Positions 25,406 through 34,338 of a stretch of 64,000 nt of DNA are shown piece by piece. The notes below the pieces were generated by a model. That model did no database searches. It was not told where the DNA came from and saw only the letters and a list, made by a program, of their open reading frames with translations. The DNA lies in assembly GCF_004571135.1 (NCBI RefSeq), contig NZ_SPSB01000002.1:682001-746000 (forward strand). Reading direction: 5' to 3'. The stretch comes from Algoriphagus kandeliae (lineage in GTDB: Bacteria > Bacteroidota > Bacteroidia > Cytophagales > Cyclobacteriaceae). Every line of letters begins with the position of its first letter. The stretch's first letter is position 1. The translations under genes were made by a program, and so were the position numbers.

Positions 25406-26380
25406 CTAAAAGCATCCCTCACCTGAAAGTGTGATTCCCTCTTCCGTTTGCCTTATTTCCAATCCCAAAGTTTCGGCAATGATGGAAATAACCTCCTCCA
25501 ATTCCTCATTTTCAAAATTCACGGTCAATGTGCAATTGCCGATATCCCCTTCCAAAAAAATTGCTGTTTGGTAGACCTCGCTTAATTGAGTTACTATATT
25601 TTCGAGCGTCTGATTCTCATAGGAGAAAACTTTTGATTGATATGCAGCGACATTCCGGTCCGCCACATCTAGCTGGAATTCTCCGGTAGTTTTATTATAA
25701 CTAGCTTTTTCCCCGGCAGAGATGTTTATTCCATCTGTATCTATTTTGTAAATGTGAACTTCCCCAGAAAGAACAGAAACTTCGACTTCGGAGCTTTGGG
25801 GATAGGCTTTCACATTGAATTCTGTTCCTATGTCCTCAATAACTAGCTCTTCCACTTTCACTTGCCAGTTTACCTTTTTGTCCTCAGGAATGGATATCAA
25901 GGCTTCTCCACTTAGTTCAATGACTCCAGTGTTCTTGCGTTCGTTATAGGTTACTTTAGAAACCGATTCACGGTTTAATGCAAGAATTGTCTGATCTGGA
26001 AGGGTATGTATTTGTACTTCTGTTTCACTTGTAAAGTTGAATTCTTCTTTTGAACCCAAACTCTGAAAGAAAAGATAAGAAAGGGCTGCTATCAGGATTA
26101 AACCTGCTGCTGCTTTCCAGAAGCCAATGAATGCAGTTCCTCCCTTTGGTTTGGAATCTATTCTTGCTGAGACTTTTTTCCATGCTTCTTTGGAGTCAAA
26201 TTTTTCATTAACAGCAAATTTTGCCCGCTGAAAAATTTTCAGAGCGTCAGCTACATATTTTTCATTTTCCTCGGATTGTGAACGCCACTTTTCAAGCTGT
26301 TCAATTTCAGATTGATTGCATTCATCCGTAATGAATTTTGCGATTAGGGTCTCTATGTCAAATTCTTCTTTTTCGCTCAT
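25406..26380 (-). CDS. FecR-family anti-sigma factor
   Basis: A 324-residue inner-membrane regulator: cytoplasmic sigma-binding N-terminus (residues 1-80), one membrane helix near 85-105 (AAAGLILIAALSYLFF), periplasmic FecR domain (about 115-215, ALNRESVSKVTYNERK, GEALISIPEDKKVNW and DIGTEFNVKAYPQSSEVEV), and a C-terminal DUF4974 domain (LTVNFENEELEEVISII). It overlaps the sigma gene by 4 nt and so is translationally coupled to it. It should hold the sigma factor inactive or activate it in response to an outer-membrane partner. Confidence 0.93.
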   Translation of the reverse strand: MSEKEEFDIETLIAKFITDECNQSEIEQLEKWRSQSEENEKYVADALKIFQRAKFAVNEKFDSKEAWKKVSARIDSKPKGGTAFIGFWKAAAGLILIAALSYLFFQSLGSKEEFNFTSETEVQIHTLPDQTILALNRESVSKVTYNERKNTGVIELSGEALISIPEDKKVNWQVKVEELVIEDIGTEFNVKAYPQSSEVEVSVLSGEVHIYKIDTDGINISAGEKASYNKTTGEFQLDVADRNVAAYQSKVFSYENQTLENIVTQLSEVYQTAIFLEGDIGNCTLTVNFENEELEEVISIIAETLGLEIRQTEEGITLSGEGCF

Positions 26381-26958
26381 GGATCAAGAAAATTTTTCAA
26401 TAGCAAAAGGATTAGCGGAAGGTATTCCTTGAGTTCTTCACGCATAATTTTCAAAGCCTTACCCATTTGGTTTTCCACTGTTTTGATGGAAATATTGAGC
26501 TGATCAGCGATTTCCTTGTATTTCAATTCTTCAAATCGACTCAAAGAAAAAATCAAGCGGCACTGTTCAGGTAATTTCTGCATGGCCTCTTTGATTTTCT
26601 GTTCTAGTTCACCTCGAATAGCCATAGAATCAGAAGCCAACTCAAATCCCGCGCTGTCCATTTTGCTCCATTCTTGATGTTGATTTTTCACCTTTTGGTG
26701 TTTTATTTCATTCAAACAGGAATTTCGAACTACGCGATATAAATAGGCTTTGGCAGAAGTCTGAATTGTGATTTCTTCACGCTTTTCCCAGATTCGAACA
26801 AAGGAATTCTGAACTACTTCCTCTGCCTCCTCACGGTCGTTTAGTAAGGAAAAAGCATATTGGCAAAGTGGTTGGTAATATTCATGAAACAGCATTTCCA
26901 GAACTTTCTCGTCACCAAGTTTGATAGAATTAAAAATCTCCTGATCTATGTTCTGCAT
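26377..26958 (-). CDS. ECF RNA polymerase sigma factor, FecI-like
   Basis: A 193-residue group 4 sigma factor. Region 2: LFHEYYQPLCQYAFSLLND, EAEEVVQNSFVRIWEKR and AKAYLYRVVRNSCLNEIK. Region 4: LPEQCRLIFSLSRFEELKYK, then IADQLNISIKTVENQMGKAL. It is the first gene of the string that continues through fecR, the STN protein, its paralogue and the DUF2807 lipoprotein. The sigma factor probably drives that same operon, but I cannot identify its promoter motif from one site. Confidence 0.93.
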   Translation of the reverse strand: MQNIDQEIFNSIKLGDEKVLEMLFHEYYQPLCQYAFSLLNDREEAEEVVQNSFVRIWEKREEITIQTSAKAYLYRVVRNSCLNEIKHQKVKNQHQEWSKMDSAGFELASDSMAIRGELEQKIKEAMQKLPEQCRLIFSLSRFEELKYKEIADQLNISIKTVENQMGKALKIMREELKEYLPLILLLLKNFLDP

Positions 26959-27175
26959 GGAAATGAATTATTCCTTCAATTTAACACATAAGGGGATTTA
27001 TTAATAGGACAAGTGAAATCGCTTTTACCCCTATCTAGAAATTAAAGAATTGTAGAAGAAGCTTAATCCAGGAATTCTGAATTCAAAATGCTAAAACTCA
27101 AAATTCTAGAAATCAAGCTCCTTCAAACTGAGTTTGACAAAAAGACAGGAATTAAGGAGCCTAAATTCCTTTGCA

Positions 27176-28603
27176 TTAATTAAAGTTCTTGATCAGTTGG
27201 TAGCTAAACTGAATGATTTCCTTGTAATTCTCCTTGCTGATTTTTTCATCAATCCCATGGAATCGTTCCATAGATTTCGGATCAAGCCGAACAGGATAGA
27301 AGCGGTAAACATCATCCGAAATATCAATGAAATAGCGAGAATCAGTTGCGCCTCCCAATAGTCCCGGTACCACAACTGTCTCAGGGAACATGCTTCTGAT
27401 GGTTTTCTCAAGGATTTTGTAAGATTCTGAATCGGCGCTAGATACAGCTGGAGGGTTTGTTAAAAAGCCTACGGGTTCTACCTGTACTTTGTCTGATACG
27501 ATGCTTTCAATATGAGCCTGCACAGACTCTATGCTTTCTCCGGGAAGTATTCGGAAGTTGATGGTCGCTTCAGCTACGGTAGGAATTACATTATTTTTCA
27601 CTCCTCCTTCAATGATGGTAGGGGCTGTGGTTGTATGCGCATTTAGTCCTTCCAAAAGCTGTTTCTTGAAGAGCCAAGGGTTTGCAAAAGCTACTCGGGT
27701 CAGGAAGGGAAGTTCGGGGCCAAGGTATTCCAATTGTGAATCAATTGGAGGAATTAGCTTGTAGGGCAATTGGTTATTTTCCAAATCCACAATGGATTTT
27801 GCAAGGATACCGATGGTGTTCTCCTTGGGAGGTGCAGAACTGTGACCTCCATTTGTTCGCACAATTAATCGGAAGGATGCAAAACCCTTTTCTCCCAAAT
27901 TAATCATGGCTACGGGAGCTTCCACACCGGGAACCATTCCTTCGGCAATATAACCGCCTTCGTCTATAGTCATCGCAGCCTGAACACCCTGTGACTTGAG
28001 GTATTCGGCGATTTTGGCAGCACCCTTTGGACCTCCCACTTCTTCATCATGACCTGAAGCAATGTAGATCGTTCTGGCAGGCTGATAATTTTCTTCAAGG
28101 AGTTTTTCGATCGCTTCCATCACTGCAATCAAGGTGCTTTTATCATCCATTGTCCCTCTGCCGATGATATGCGTATCGGTGATTTTTCCTTCAAATGGAC
28201 CTGCTTCCCATTGATTCAAGGTAGGTTCGTCCACAGGAACCACATCCTGATGAGACATGAGAATGATGGGTTTTAGAGATTCATCGGACCCTTGCCATTT
28301 GTACAACAGACTGTAGGTGTTGATTTTTTCTAAACTCAGGTTTGCATGGAGTAGGGGAAATGTTTCCTCCAAAAATCGGTGAAATCCAAAAAACTCTGCA
28401 GAATCAGGAATTGCATCCTCATTGAAGGAAATGGTTTTGTATTGGATAGCCTTTGAAAGGTTTTGATAAACCTCATCGGAAATGGTTACTCTTTCAATGG
28501 GTTCAGGATCAACTTGCTTGGAGCTTAATCGAAAGGTGTTGATCAATAAAATGGCTACAATCACTACAAGAGCAATGAGCAAAGCAAAGATTAATTTCTT
28601 CAT
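27176..28603 (-). CDS. M20 family carboxypeptidase (CPS1/PM20D1-like), membrane-anchored
   Basis: A 475-residue zinc peptidase with an N-terminal anchor (residues 3-25). Metal and catalytic motifs: LMSHQDVVPV (His ligand and Asp), GRGTMDDKST (bridging Asp), ASGHDEEVGG (general base and ligand Glu), and TDSRYFIDISDDVYRFYP near the C-terminus. GHSSAPPKENTIG is the lid-domain His. These features fit carboxypeptidase S-like enzymes that act on N-blocked amino acids or dipeptides outside the cytoplasm. It is probably a single-gene transcript. Confidence 0.88.
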   Translation of the reverse strand: MKKLIFALLIALVVIVAILLINTFRLSSKQVDPEPIERVTISDEVYQNLSKAIQYKTISFNEDAIPDSAEFFGFHRFLEETFPLLHANLSLEKINTYSLLYKWQGSDESLKPIILMSHQDVVPVDEPTLNQWEAGPFEGKITDTHIIGRGTMDDKSTLIAVMEAIEKLLEENYQPARTIYIASGHDEEVGGPKGAAKIAEYLKSQGVQAAMTIDEGGYIAEGMVPGVEAPVAMINLGEKGFASFRLIVRTNGGHSSAPPKENTIGILAKSIVDLENNQLPYKLIPPIDSQLEYLGPELPFLTRVAFANPWLFKKQLLEGLNAHTTTAPTIIEGGVKNNVIPTVAEATINFRILPGESIESVQAHIESIVSDKVQVEPVGFLTNPPAVSSADSESYKILEKTIRSMFPETVVVPGLLGGATDSRYFIDISDDVYRFYPVRLDPKSMERFHGIDEKISKENYKEIIQFSYQLIKNFN

Positions 28604-28711
28604 AGGTGATGAGTTTGCCAGGGAAATCTAACAAATGAAAGTAATCAAAAAAGATTTGACAATAGGTTCTGTAGGAGTGATTTAAATCAGGCTAAGGTTA
28701 ATAAATGATTT

Positions 28712-29434
28712 TCAGCGAACGGTGATATGAAAGCAGTTCTGCTTTCGTTCCTTGATCACGAAGATTTTATTTTCTTTTTGGAAGTGACTGAGCACTTTCT
28801 CCAATTGCTTTTGCATCTTCCAGTTGAAGGCCTTTTTGCCATTAAATCGGATGTAGGAAATATCAAAAGAAAGTCCATAAGAGTGAGAACTAGTTCCTTT
28901 GGTTGCATTTCGATTTCTACGGCTCAGTTTCTTTTGCTGCTCGATAGTGCGCGTACCTGAGGAGATTGTGAAGAAGCTTTCTCCACCGACTAAGTTCTGA
29001 AAAGTCTGACCTAGCTCCTCCAGAACTTTTTTTGATTCAGGAGTGAGATAGGGATGGCTGTGAGTAAGTTTTTCGACCTGATAGCCTATTCCTGAATTGA
29101 TTTCCACTAAAGCTCCATTTTCCACGAGTTGGAAAAGTTGCTTTTCGTCCAAAATAAGTGCACCGCTTAACTCTGCAGCGGAAAGGTGATCGGAATAGGA
29201 ATCTTTACGTAGTTGGGCTTTGTACTCCTTTAGGTCAGGTATGATAAGGATTTCCTCCGGTTCGGGTATCTCTAAGGGTTGCTGCTCTTTGTCGGAACTT
29301 GGATCACCTATAAGGCTTGTATAAGTTTCGGTGAGTTGCTTTTTGAGTGTGGTCGGGTAAGTGACCATAGCAAGGGTGCCTAATGAGAAAAGTGTAATAA
29401 AAAGAATTACGAAGAACAGGGAGGTTTTCTTCAT
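28712..29434 (-). CDS. DUF5715 / M15-like peptidase domain protein
   Basis: A 240-residue protein with a signal anchor and a Pro/Glu-rich linker (about residues 45-70). The C-terminal half resembles D-Ala-D-Ala carboxypeptidase M15/VanY folds: SSGTRTIEQQKKLSRRN, then SSHSYGLSFDISY with the zinc His and Asp, and a final His in NCFHITVR. A cell wall peptidase role is inferred; a Glu general base is not obvious. Confidence 0.75.
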   Translation of the reverse strand: MKKTSLFFVILFITLFSLGTLAMVTYPTTLKKQLTETYTSLIGDPSSDKEQQPLEIPEPEEILIIPDLKEYKAQLRKDSYSDHLSAAELSGALILDEKQLFQLVENGALVEINSGIGYQVEKLTHSHPYLTPESKKVLEELGQTFQNLVGGESFFTISSGTRTIEQQKKLSRRNRNATKGTSSHSYGLSFDISYIRFNGKKAFNWKMQKQLEKVLSHFQKENKIFVIKERKQNCFHITVR

Positions 29435-29551
29435 GAGAAGTAGAATTGCACTTTATCAAGATGATATTTGAAGGTAAGAAATGAGGGTAATTGAGCCAAA
29501 TTTTAATTTTTGAACGGTTCTGATTCCTGCTTTATTGCAAATTAAGCTTTT

Positions 29552-29585
29552 CAAAAAAATGGCCCTGCTTGTTGAGACAGGGCCA
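29552..29585 (-). terminator. Rho-independent terminator of the ABC-M1 transporter genes
   Basis: Perfect 8-bp inverted repeat TGGCCCTG (29560-29567) and CAGGGCCA (29578-29585), 10-nt loop, followed on the minus strand by seven T. It is 7 nt past the stop of the fused permease-peptidase gene. Confidence 0.88.
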
Positions 29586-29592
29586 GTTTATA

Positions 29593-32500
29593 TTATTCTA
29601 TTTCTACATCAATCGTGTTGTCATCCGGTATTCGGTCGATCAGTTTATTATATGGGTCAATTCCAGCCATGACAGGCTCGCCTTTCACCCTTACGGTGAT
29701 GGTGCTTTGACCAGGTTTGATCTTGTGTTTTTGGATGTACAAAGGATTCACTCGGGTTCGTCCATTTTCGTCTGTATCCTCATCGGCAAATACTCCGATA
29801 TCAATGTAATCGCCTTCATACTGAGCTTCAGATTCTTTACCCGTTTCGTCAGCGTAGAGTTTTTGAGACCGGATATTTAGCGTGATTTCATACTCATCAT
29901 CGGATACTTTTGTTGCTTTTACCTCTTCAGCTCGATTGTCATACAGTGTGATTTTGTTCCAAGTATCATCCAAATAATACTGAATGCTATCAGGAGTAAC
30001 TGATTGAAGATGTCGATAAAGATCCGAGCTCCCAGGGAAAGGAGGACTTTCCCGAAGGCCAAATTCCTGATTAAAGGAATGGAGGGCAGAGTCCATGGCA
30101 TGAGCTCCTATCAAATCCCGAAGGCCATATAAAATCAAACTTCCCTTATAGTACCACTGATATGCGCGATTACAATTAATAAAGGTGTTTTCCTTTTTGG
30201 ATTCGTTCGCCCTACCGGATAGGTAACGATCTAATTCATCCTTCAGAAAACGTTTCATATTGTCTTTTCCATACCTCCTTTCGGTCAAAATCAGGGCGGA
30301 AAATTCAGCCAAGGCTTCCGAAATCAAATTGGATCCACGGGTATAATTCGGGGTAATCTGATGCCCCCACCACTGATGGGCGAGTTCATGGGCTGTTACA
30401 TAATACACATAGTCAAAATCATTCGGATCGCTGAATTTGGCCACCCAGCCAAAGCTTTCCGAAAAGGGAACCGTATTCGGGAAGGACTGCGCAAAGCCTG
30501 CATATCGTGGGAACTCAAGCAGTCGCATTTGTCTAAACTGGAAGTCCCCGTAGGTTTCTGAGAAATAGGTCAAACCATCCTTATAAGCCTGTAAGAACCG
30601 ATCCAAGTTGTAAGGATGCTGCTCATCGTAGAAGATTTCGATGTTCACCTTCTTTCCATCCGGAAGGGTGGCTTCTTCCCGAAGAACTTCATAATCCGCT
30701 GAAACAAAGGTGAAGAAGGACTGAATGGGCGTGTCCTGAATGTAGTGGAAATAGCGTCTTCCATTTTCTTCCCATTCTCGCTGCAAGTATCCTGGAGCAA
30801 CTGCAATTTGAGAAGGAACTGTACTTACCACTGCTTCGAATTGAATGAAATCTGCGTCATCCACAAAAAGAAGTGTACTTCTTCCTTTTGGGTCATCATG
30901 TGGAGGAAGGTCCTCGGGCTTTTCCGGAAGATCGTACTTTCTTCTATCCTCATCCGAAGAAATTTCTGCTTGTGCATTATACCCTATTTCTGGAATTCCT
31001 CCAGAGAAGAAGGTTCCGTTATATACGATTTGTCTTCCAAAGCCAGAATTTGGAAATCCATTGTACCCAGCTTTACTGATAATCGTGAAATTCAGGGTGT
31101 CTCCGGGCATCATAGTTTCCGGTAGAGCTGTGATTTTATACCATTCCCGTTCAGCTTTCTTTCCAAATACCTGGAATTTGCTTGGTTCATAGACTAGAGG
31201 GAAGCGATGGTTTAAGGTGTCTCCATTTAGAACAACTTTGAAGTCACTTAAGTCAGTGGAATTGAAATGTATGGAGTCAATCGGGCTGTCTGTTTTATTG
31301 ACCATTTCGACTTCAGCCTGGAAATAAGCCTGACGCTCCATCGGATAAAGATCCGCTTGAATATTCACCTTCGTATATTTTGGCTGTGGGATGCCTTCAT
31401 ATTTTTTCAATTGCTTTTCATAAGCTACCATTCGTATCGTACCCTCATCCGGAGTGCGGTAATTATTTTTATAGACTACATTATTGAAGATATATCCTCC
31501 TGATATCAAGGCAACCAACAAGAAAAGGAAGGAAAGTCTTGGTGCAGGCTTGGAGAGTCGGGACTTAGCAACTTGCCAACGGCTTTTCCAGGAACTTTCT
31601 GTTCCCCGACTGAAGAAAATACTGAAGAAAAGCACCAAAAATATTCCCCATGCTGTCCAATAGAGATTAAACCAAAATAGCGGCTCGCCAAAATGGCCCA
31701 ACCCATTCATGTCACTCCAAGTGTACCCTGGCTTGTAACTGTAGAAGAACAGATTGAAGTTGTAGTCAGCAAAATTTCTCAAAATCAACATCACCAGCCA
31801 GATGGCAATGGCAGTCGCATGACCAGCAAATTTGTTGTTCACCACCACATGCACAGCGAATACCAACATCACCATCTGAAGGTAATCTGGCAAGGATATT
31901 AGGTAGCTATCAACCAAGTAGACAGGAAGGTCAAAATTGAAATAGCCTTTAAGACTTTGAATAAGGATCCCGACAAAAATCGGAACAGTCGTCAAAACCA
32001 AACAGATAAAGGCCATTCCCAAAAACTTGGAGGCGATGATCACGCTGTCCTTTACTGGAAAAGTATCATTAATGACTGAATATCCTGTGGACTGATCTCG
32101 ATGAAGTGCCTCTCCCGTGAAAAACACGATGATGATGAATACAAAAAGATTGTAATCAAAGGTTTTGTATTCCATCAAAAAGGAGGTGGAGGGATAGTTG
32201 GGTACGCTGTAGAGCGTCATCCCAATCCAGAAATCCAAAACAAGGAATATCAAACCACCCAATAGGATGGAGCGGAAATACACGTCCTTGGTGATATTTT
32301 GGACTTCGATTCGCGTAAGTGTCTTCAAGCTATTCCATTGGTATTTCTTGGAGAAATCTGGAATTACTGAAATCACTTTTTGAACGATTCCTGTGGACTC
32401 TTCCTGCTTAGCTTTGCTCTTTTTCTGAGCAGTTTGGAAGAAGTAGCTAAAGCTAAATCGGAAATATGAGGCAATAAATAGAACCAGTCCAACGCTTACC

Positions 32501-33237
32501 CAAAGGATCCGATTGAGCAATAAATTCCCCTCTAAGGGAAGGAAAAAGTTGTTTTGTTCATAAGGCGTGAGGTATCGGGTCTGAAGACTGAATGAGTTTA
32601 GTCCAAAGGGGTCAATTAGCTGGACCAAGTCTTTGTTTTCAATATCCTGAGAAAGGAAATTCGCAAGGAGATAAATGATAAATACCACAATCCCACCGGA
32701 ATAAATGGAGCGGATATTTCGGGTGAAGATGATTAGCGCGAAAAACAAAGCACTGGCCAGCCATAAATTGGGCAAGAGAAGTGTAAACCAAGGCTGGAAA
32801 TAGTTGACCAATAAATTGGGACCATAACGCTCGGCTTCTGTTCCAAATGCCGGGCCTAATAAACTTCCTAGATAAATCCCCAAGAGAGCTCCGAGGGAAA
32901 TGAATAGTAGGGTGACAAAAGATCCCCAAAACCTTCCCATAAAATACCCGAATTTGGTAATGGGATAGCTGAAAAGAAAGGTTCCGGTTTTATGTTCTAG
33001 ATCACGATACAACGGCACTCCCATAACAGCGGAGGCGATCAAGATTCCAAAAATGGAAATCAACAAAAGCAGGTTGGCAATGACAATTGGGGCATTGTGA
33101 AAGACTTTTTCAGATGCCGGTGTATTGCCAAAACCAATCAACAGTAAGGCTACCAATAGCAGGAGAAAGAAATAAATCCAGGTAGCCGGCCGACTGAATC
33201 GGTATTTGAGTTCGAATAAAAAGATGTCTTTAAACAT
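29593..33237 (-). CDS. Fusion of ABC-2 type permease and M1 aminopeptidase
   Basis: A 1214-residue protein. The first 590 residues hold two ABC-2 permease halves, each with about six membrane helices (for example RPATWIYFFLLLLVALLLIG near the start). The last 600 residues are an M1 metallopeptidase with the zinc site HELAHQWWGH near residue 950 and the third ligand Glu in LISEALAEF, and a Tyr-rich region before the C-terminus. The peptidase half would face the periplasm. The ATP-binding partner is encoded 9 nt upstream. Both active sites appear intact. The transported or cut substrate is unknown. Confidence 0.9.
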   Translation of the reverse strand: MFKDIFLFELKYRFSRPATWIYFFLLLLVALLLIGFGNTPASEKVFHNAPIVIANLLLLISIFGILIASAVMGVPLYRDLEHKTGTFLFSYPITKFGYFMGRFWGSFVTLLFISLGALLGIYLGSLLGPAFGTEAERYGPNLLVNYFQPWFTLLLPNLWLASALFFALIIFTRNIRSIYSGGIVVFIIYLLANFLSQDIENKDLVQLIDPFGLNSFSLQTRYLTPYEQNNFFLPLEGNLLLNRILWVSVGLVLFIASYFRFSFSYFFQTAQKKSKAKQEESTGIVQKVISVIPDFSKKYQWNSLKTLTRIEVQNITKDVYFRSILLGGLIFLVLDFWIGMTLYSVPNYPSTSFLMEYKTFDYNLFVFIIIVFFTGEALHRDQSTGYSVINDTFPVKDSVIIASKFLGMAFICLVLTTVPIFVGILIQSLKGYFNFDLPVYLVDSYLISLPDYLQMVMLVFAVHVVVNNKFAGHATAIAIWLVMLILRNFADYNFNLFFYSYKPGYTWSDMNGLGHFGEPLFWFNLYWTAWGIFLVLFFSIFFSRGTESSWKSRWQVAKSRLSKPAPRLSFLFLLVALISGGYIFNNVVYKNNYRTPDEGTIRMVAYEKQLKKYEGIPQPKYTKVNIQADLYPMERQAYFQAEVEMVNKTDSPIDSIHFNSTDLSDFKVVLNGDTLNHRFPLVYEPSKFQVFGKKAEREWYKITALPETMMPGDTLNFTIISKAGYNGFPNSGFGRQIVYNGTFFSGGIPEIGYNAQAEISSDEDRRKYDLPEKPEDLPPHDDPKGRSTLLFVDDADFIQFEAVVSTVPSQIAVAPGYLQREWEENGRRYFHYIQDTPIQSFFTFVSADYEVLREEATLPDGKKVNIEIFYDEQHPYNLDRFLQAYKDGLTYFSETYGDFQFRQMRLLEFPRYAGFAQSFPNTVPFSESFGWVAKFSDPNDFDYVYYVTAHELAHQWWGHQITPNYTRGSNLISEALAEFSALILTERRYGKDNMKRFLKDELDRYLSGRANESKKENTFINCNRAYQWYYKGSLILYGLRDLIGAHAMDSALHSFNQEFGLRESPPFPGSSDLYRHLQSVTPDSIQYYLDDTWNKITLYDNRAEEVKATKVSDDEYEITLNIRSQKLYADETGKESEAQYEGDYIDIGVFADEDTDENGRTRVNPLYIQKHKIKPGQSTITVRVKGEPVMAGIDPYNKLIDRIPDDNTIDVEIE

Positions 33238-33246
33238 AGCCGGCGA

Positions 33247-34134
33247 TTAAATAGTGATCGGATCTACTTTCTTCGAAATAAAGCTGAAGTATACATCTTC
33301 CAAATCTGCTGCTGCAGGTTCAAATCCGTTGCCTGGATCAGATTCACTTTCAATTCGTAGGCTTAATTTTCCAGAAATCAATTTGGTGGAAATGACATGG
33401 AAGTCTTTTCGATAATGATCCAACTCTGATTTTTCGATGGTTTTTTGGTAGATTTTTCCATTTACTAGAGCCAAGCCTTCTTTTGGTGTTCCCTGCATCA
33501 AAACTTCTCCTGTGCAGATAATGGCCATATTGGAACATAGGGTATTAACATCTTCTACAATATGTGTCGAAAGGATGACAATGGTATTTTCACCGATTTC
33601 AGAAAGTAAGTTGTAAAAACGATTTCTTTCCGAAGGGTCAAGTCCTGCAGTAGGCTCATCCACAATAATTAAACTTGGATTTCCCACCAATGCTTGAGCA
33701 ATTCCAAAACGCTGTCTCATTCCACCGGAATAGGTTCCAAGCGCTTTTTTTCTGTCTTTAAATAGGTTTACCCGATTCAAAAGAGAAGCAACAACCTCTT
33801 TTCGTTCTGACTTATTGCCGATCCCTTTCATTTGGGCGATGTGGTCGAGCATGGTCTCTGCATTGATTCGAGGATATAGTCCAAAATCTTGAGGTAAGTA
33901 GCCCAATCGTTCCCGAACTGCCTGTTTATCATGGAGGACGTCAATTCCATCTAATTGAATACTGCCTGAGTCTGCCTCTTGGAGAGTGGCGATTGTCCGC
34001 ATGAGGGTAGATTTTCCGGCACCGTTTGGTCCTAAAAGTCCAAACATGCCTTGAGGGATGGTAAGCGAAACCCCATTTAATGCTTTGACACCATTGGGAT
34101 ACGTTTTGGAAAGGTTGTTAATGATGAGTTCCAT
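33247..34134 (-). CDS. ABC transporter ATP-binding protein
   Basis: A 295-residue nucleotide-binding subunit with Walker A GPNGAGKST (35-43), Q-loop LGYLPQDFGLYP, signature YSGGMRQRFG, Walker B LIIVDEPTAGLDP and switch His in STHIVEDV. The C-terminal 80 residues are an extension of the CcmA/NatA type. It energises the permease-M1 fusion encoded just downstream in the same operon. Confidence 0.94.
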   Translation of the reverse strand: MELIINNLSKTYPNGVKALNGVSLTIPQGMFGLLGPNGAGKSTLMRTIATLQEADSGSIQLDGIDVLHDKQAVRERLGYLPQDFGLYPRINAETMLDHIAQMKGIGNKSERKEVVASLLNRVNLFKDRKKALGTYSGGMRQRFGIAQALVGNPSLIIVDEPTAGLDPSERNRFYNLLSEIGENTIVILSTHIVEDVNTLCSNMAIICTGEVLMQGTPKEGLALVNGKIYQKTIEKSELDHYRKDFHVISTKLISGKLSLRIESESDPGNGFEPAAADLEDVYFSFISKKVDPITI

Positions 34135-34338
34135 AGAAAATTTGTTAAGGAAGGCTATGTGATAAAATTTAGAATTATAAAATAAGCTAGCTCAATATAA
34201 CGATTTGATTTTTCGGAACTTAGAAAAATTAAAATTTGAATTAGCTGTCCAAGAGATGCATAATTTGGATGAATGGCTGCTTAGACTTCAGGAAAAATCT
34301 TTAATTCGGTATCTTCAATTTCAAAAGCTCAATATTCC

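Noticed and set aside
27061..27175. ATTC/CAAA-rich imperfect repeats before the M20 carboxypeptidase stop
   Set aside because: They vaguely resemble the heptamer arrays (about 7-bp steps) but the units are too divergent to separate from AT-rich background.
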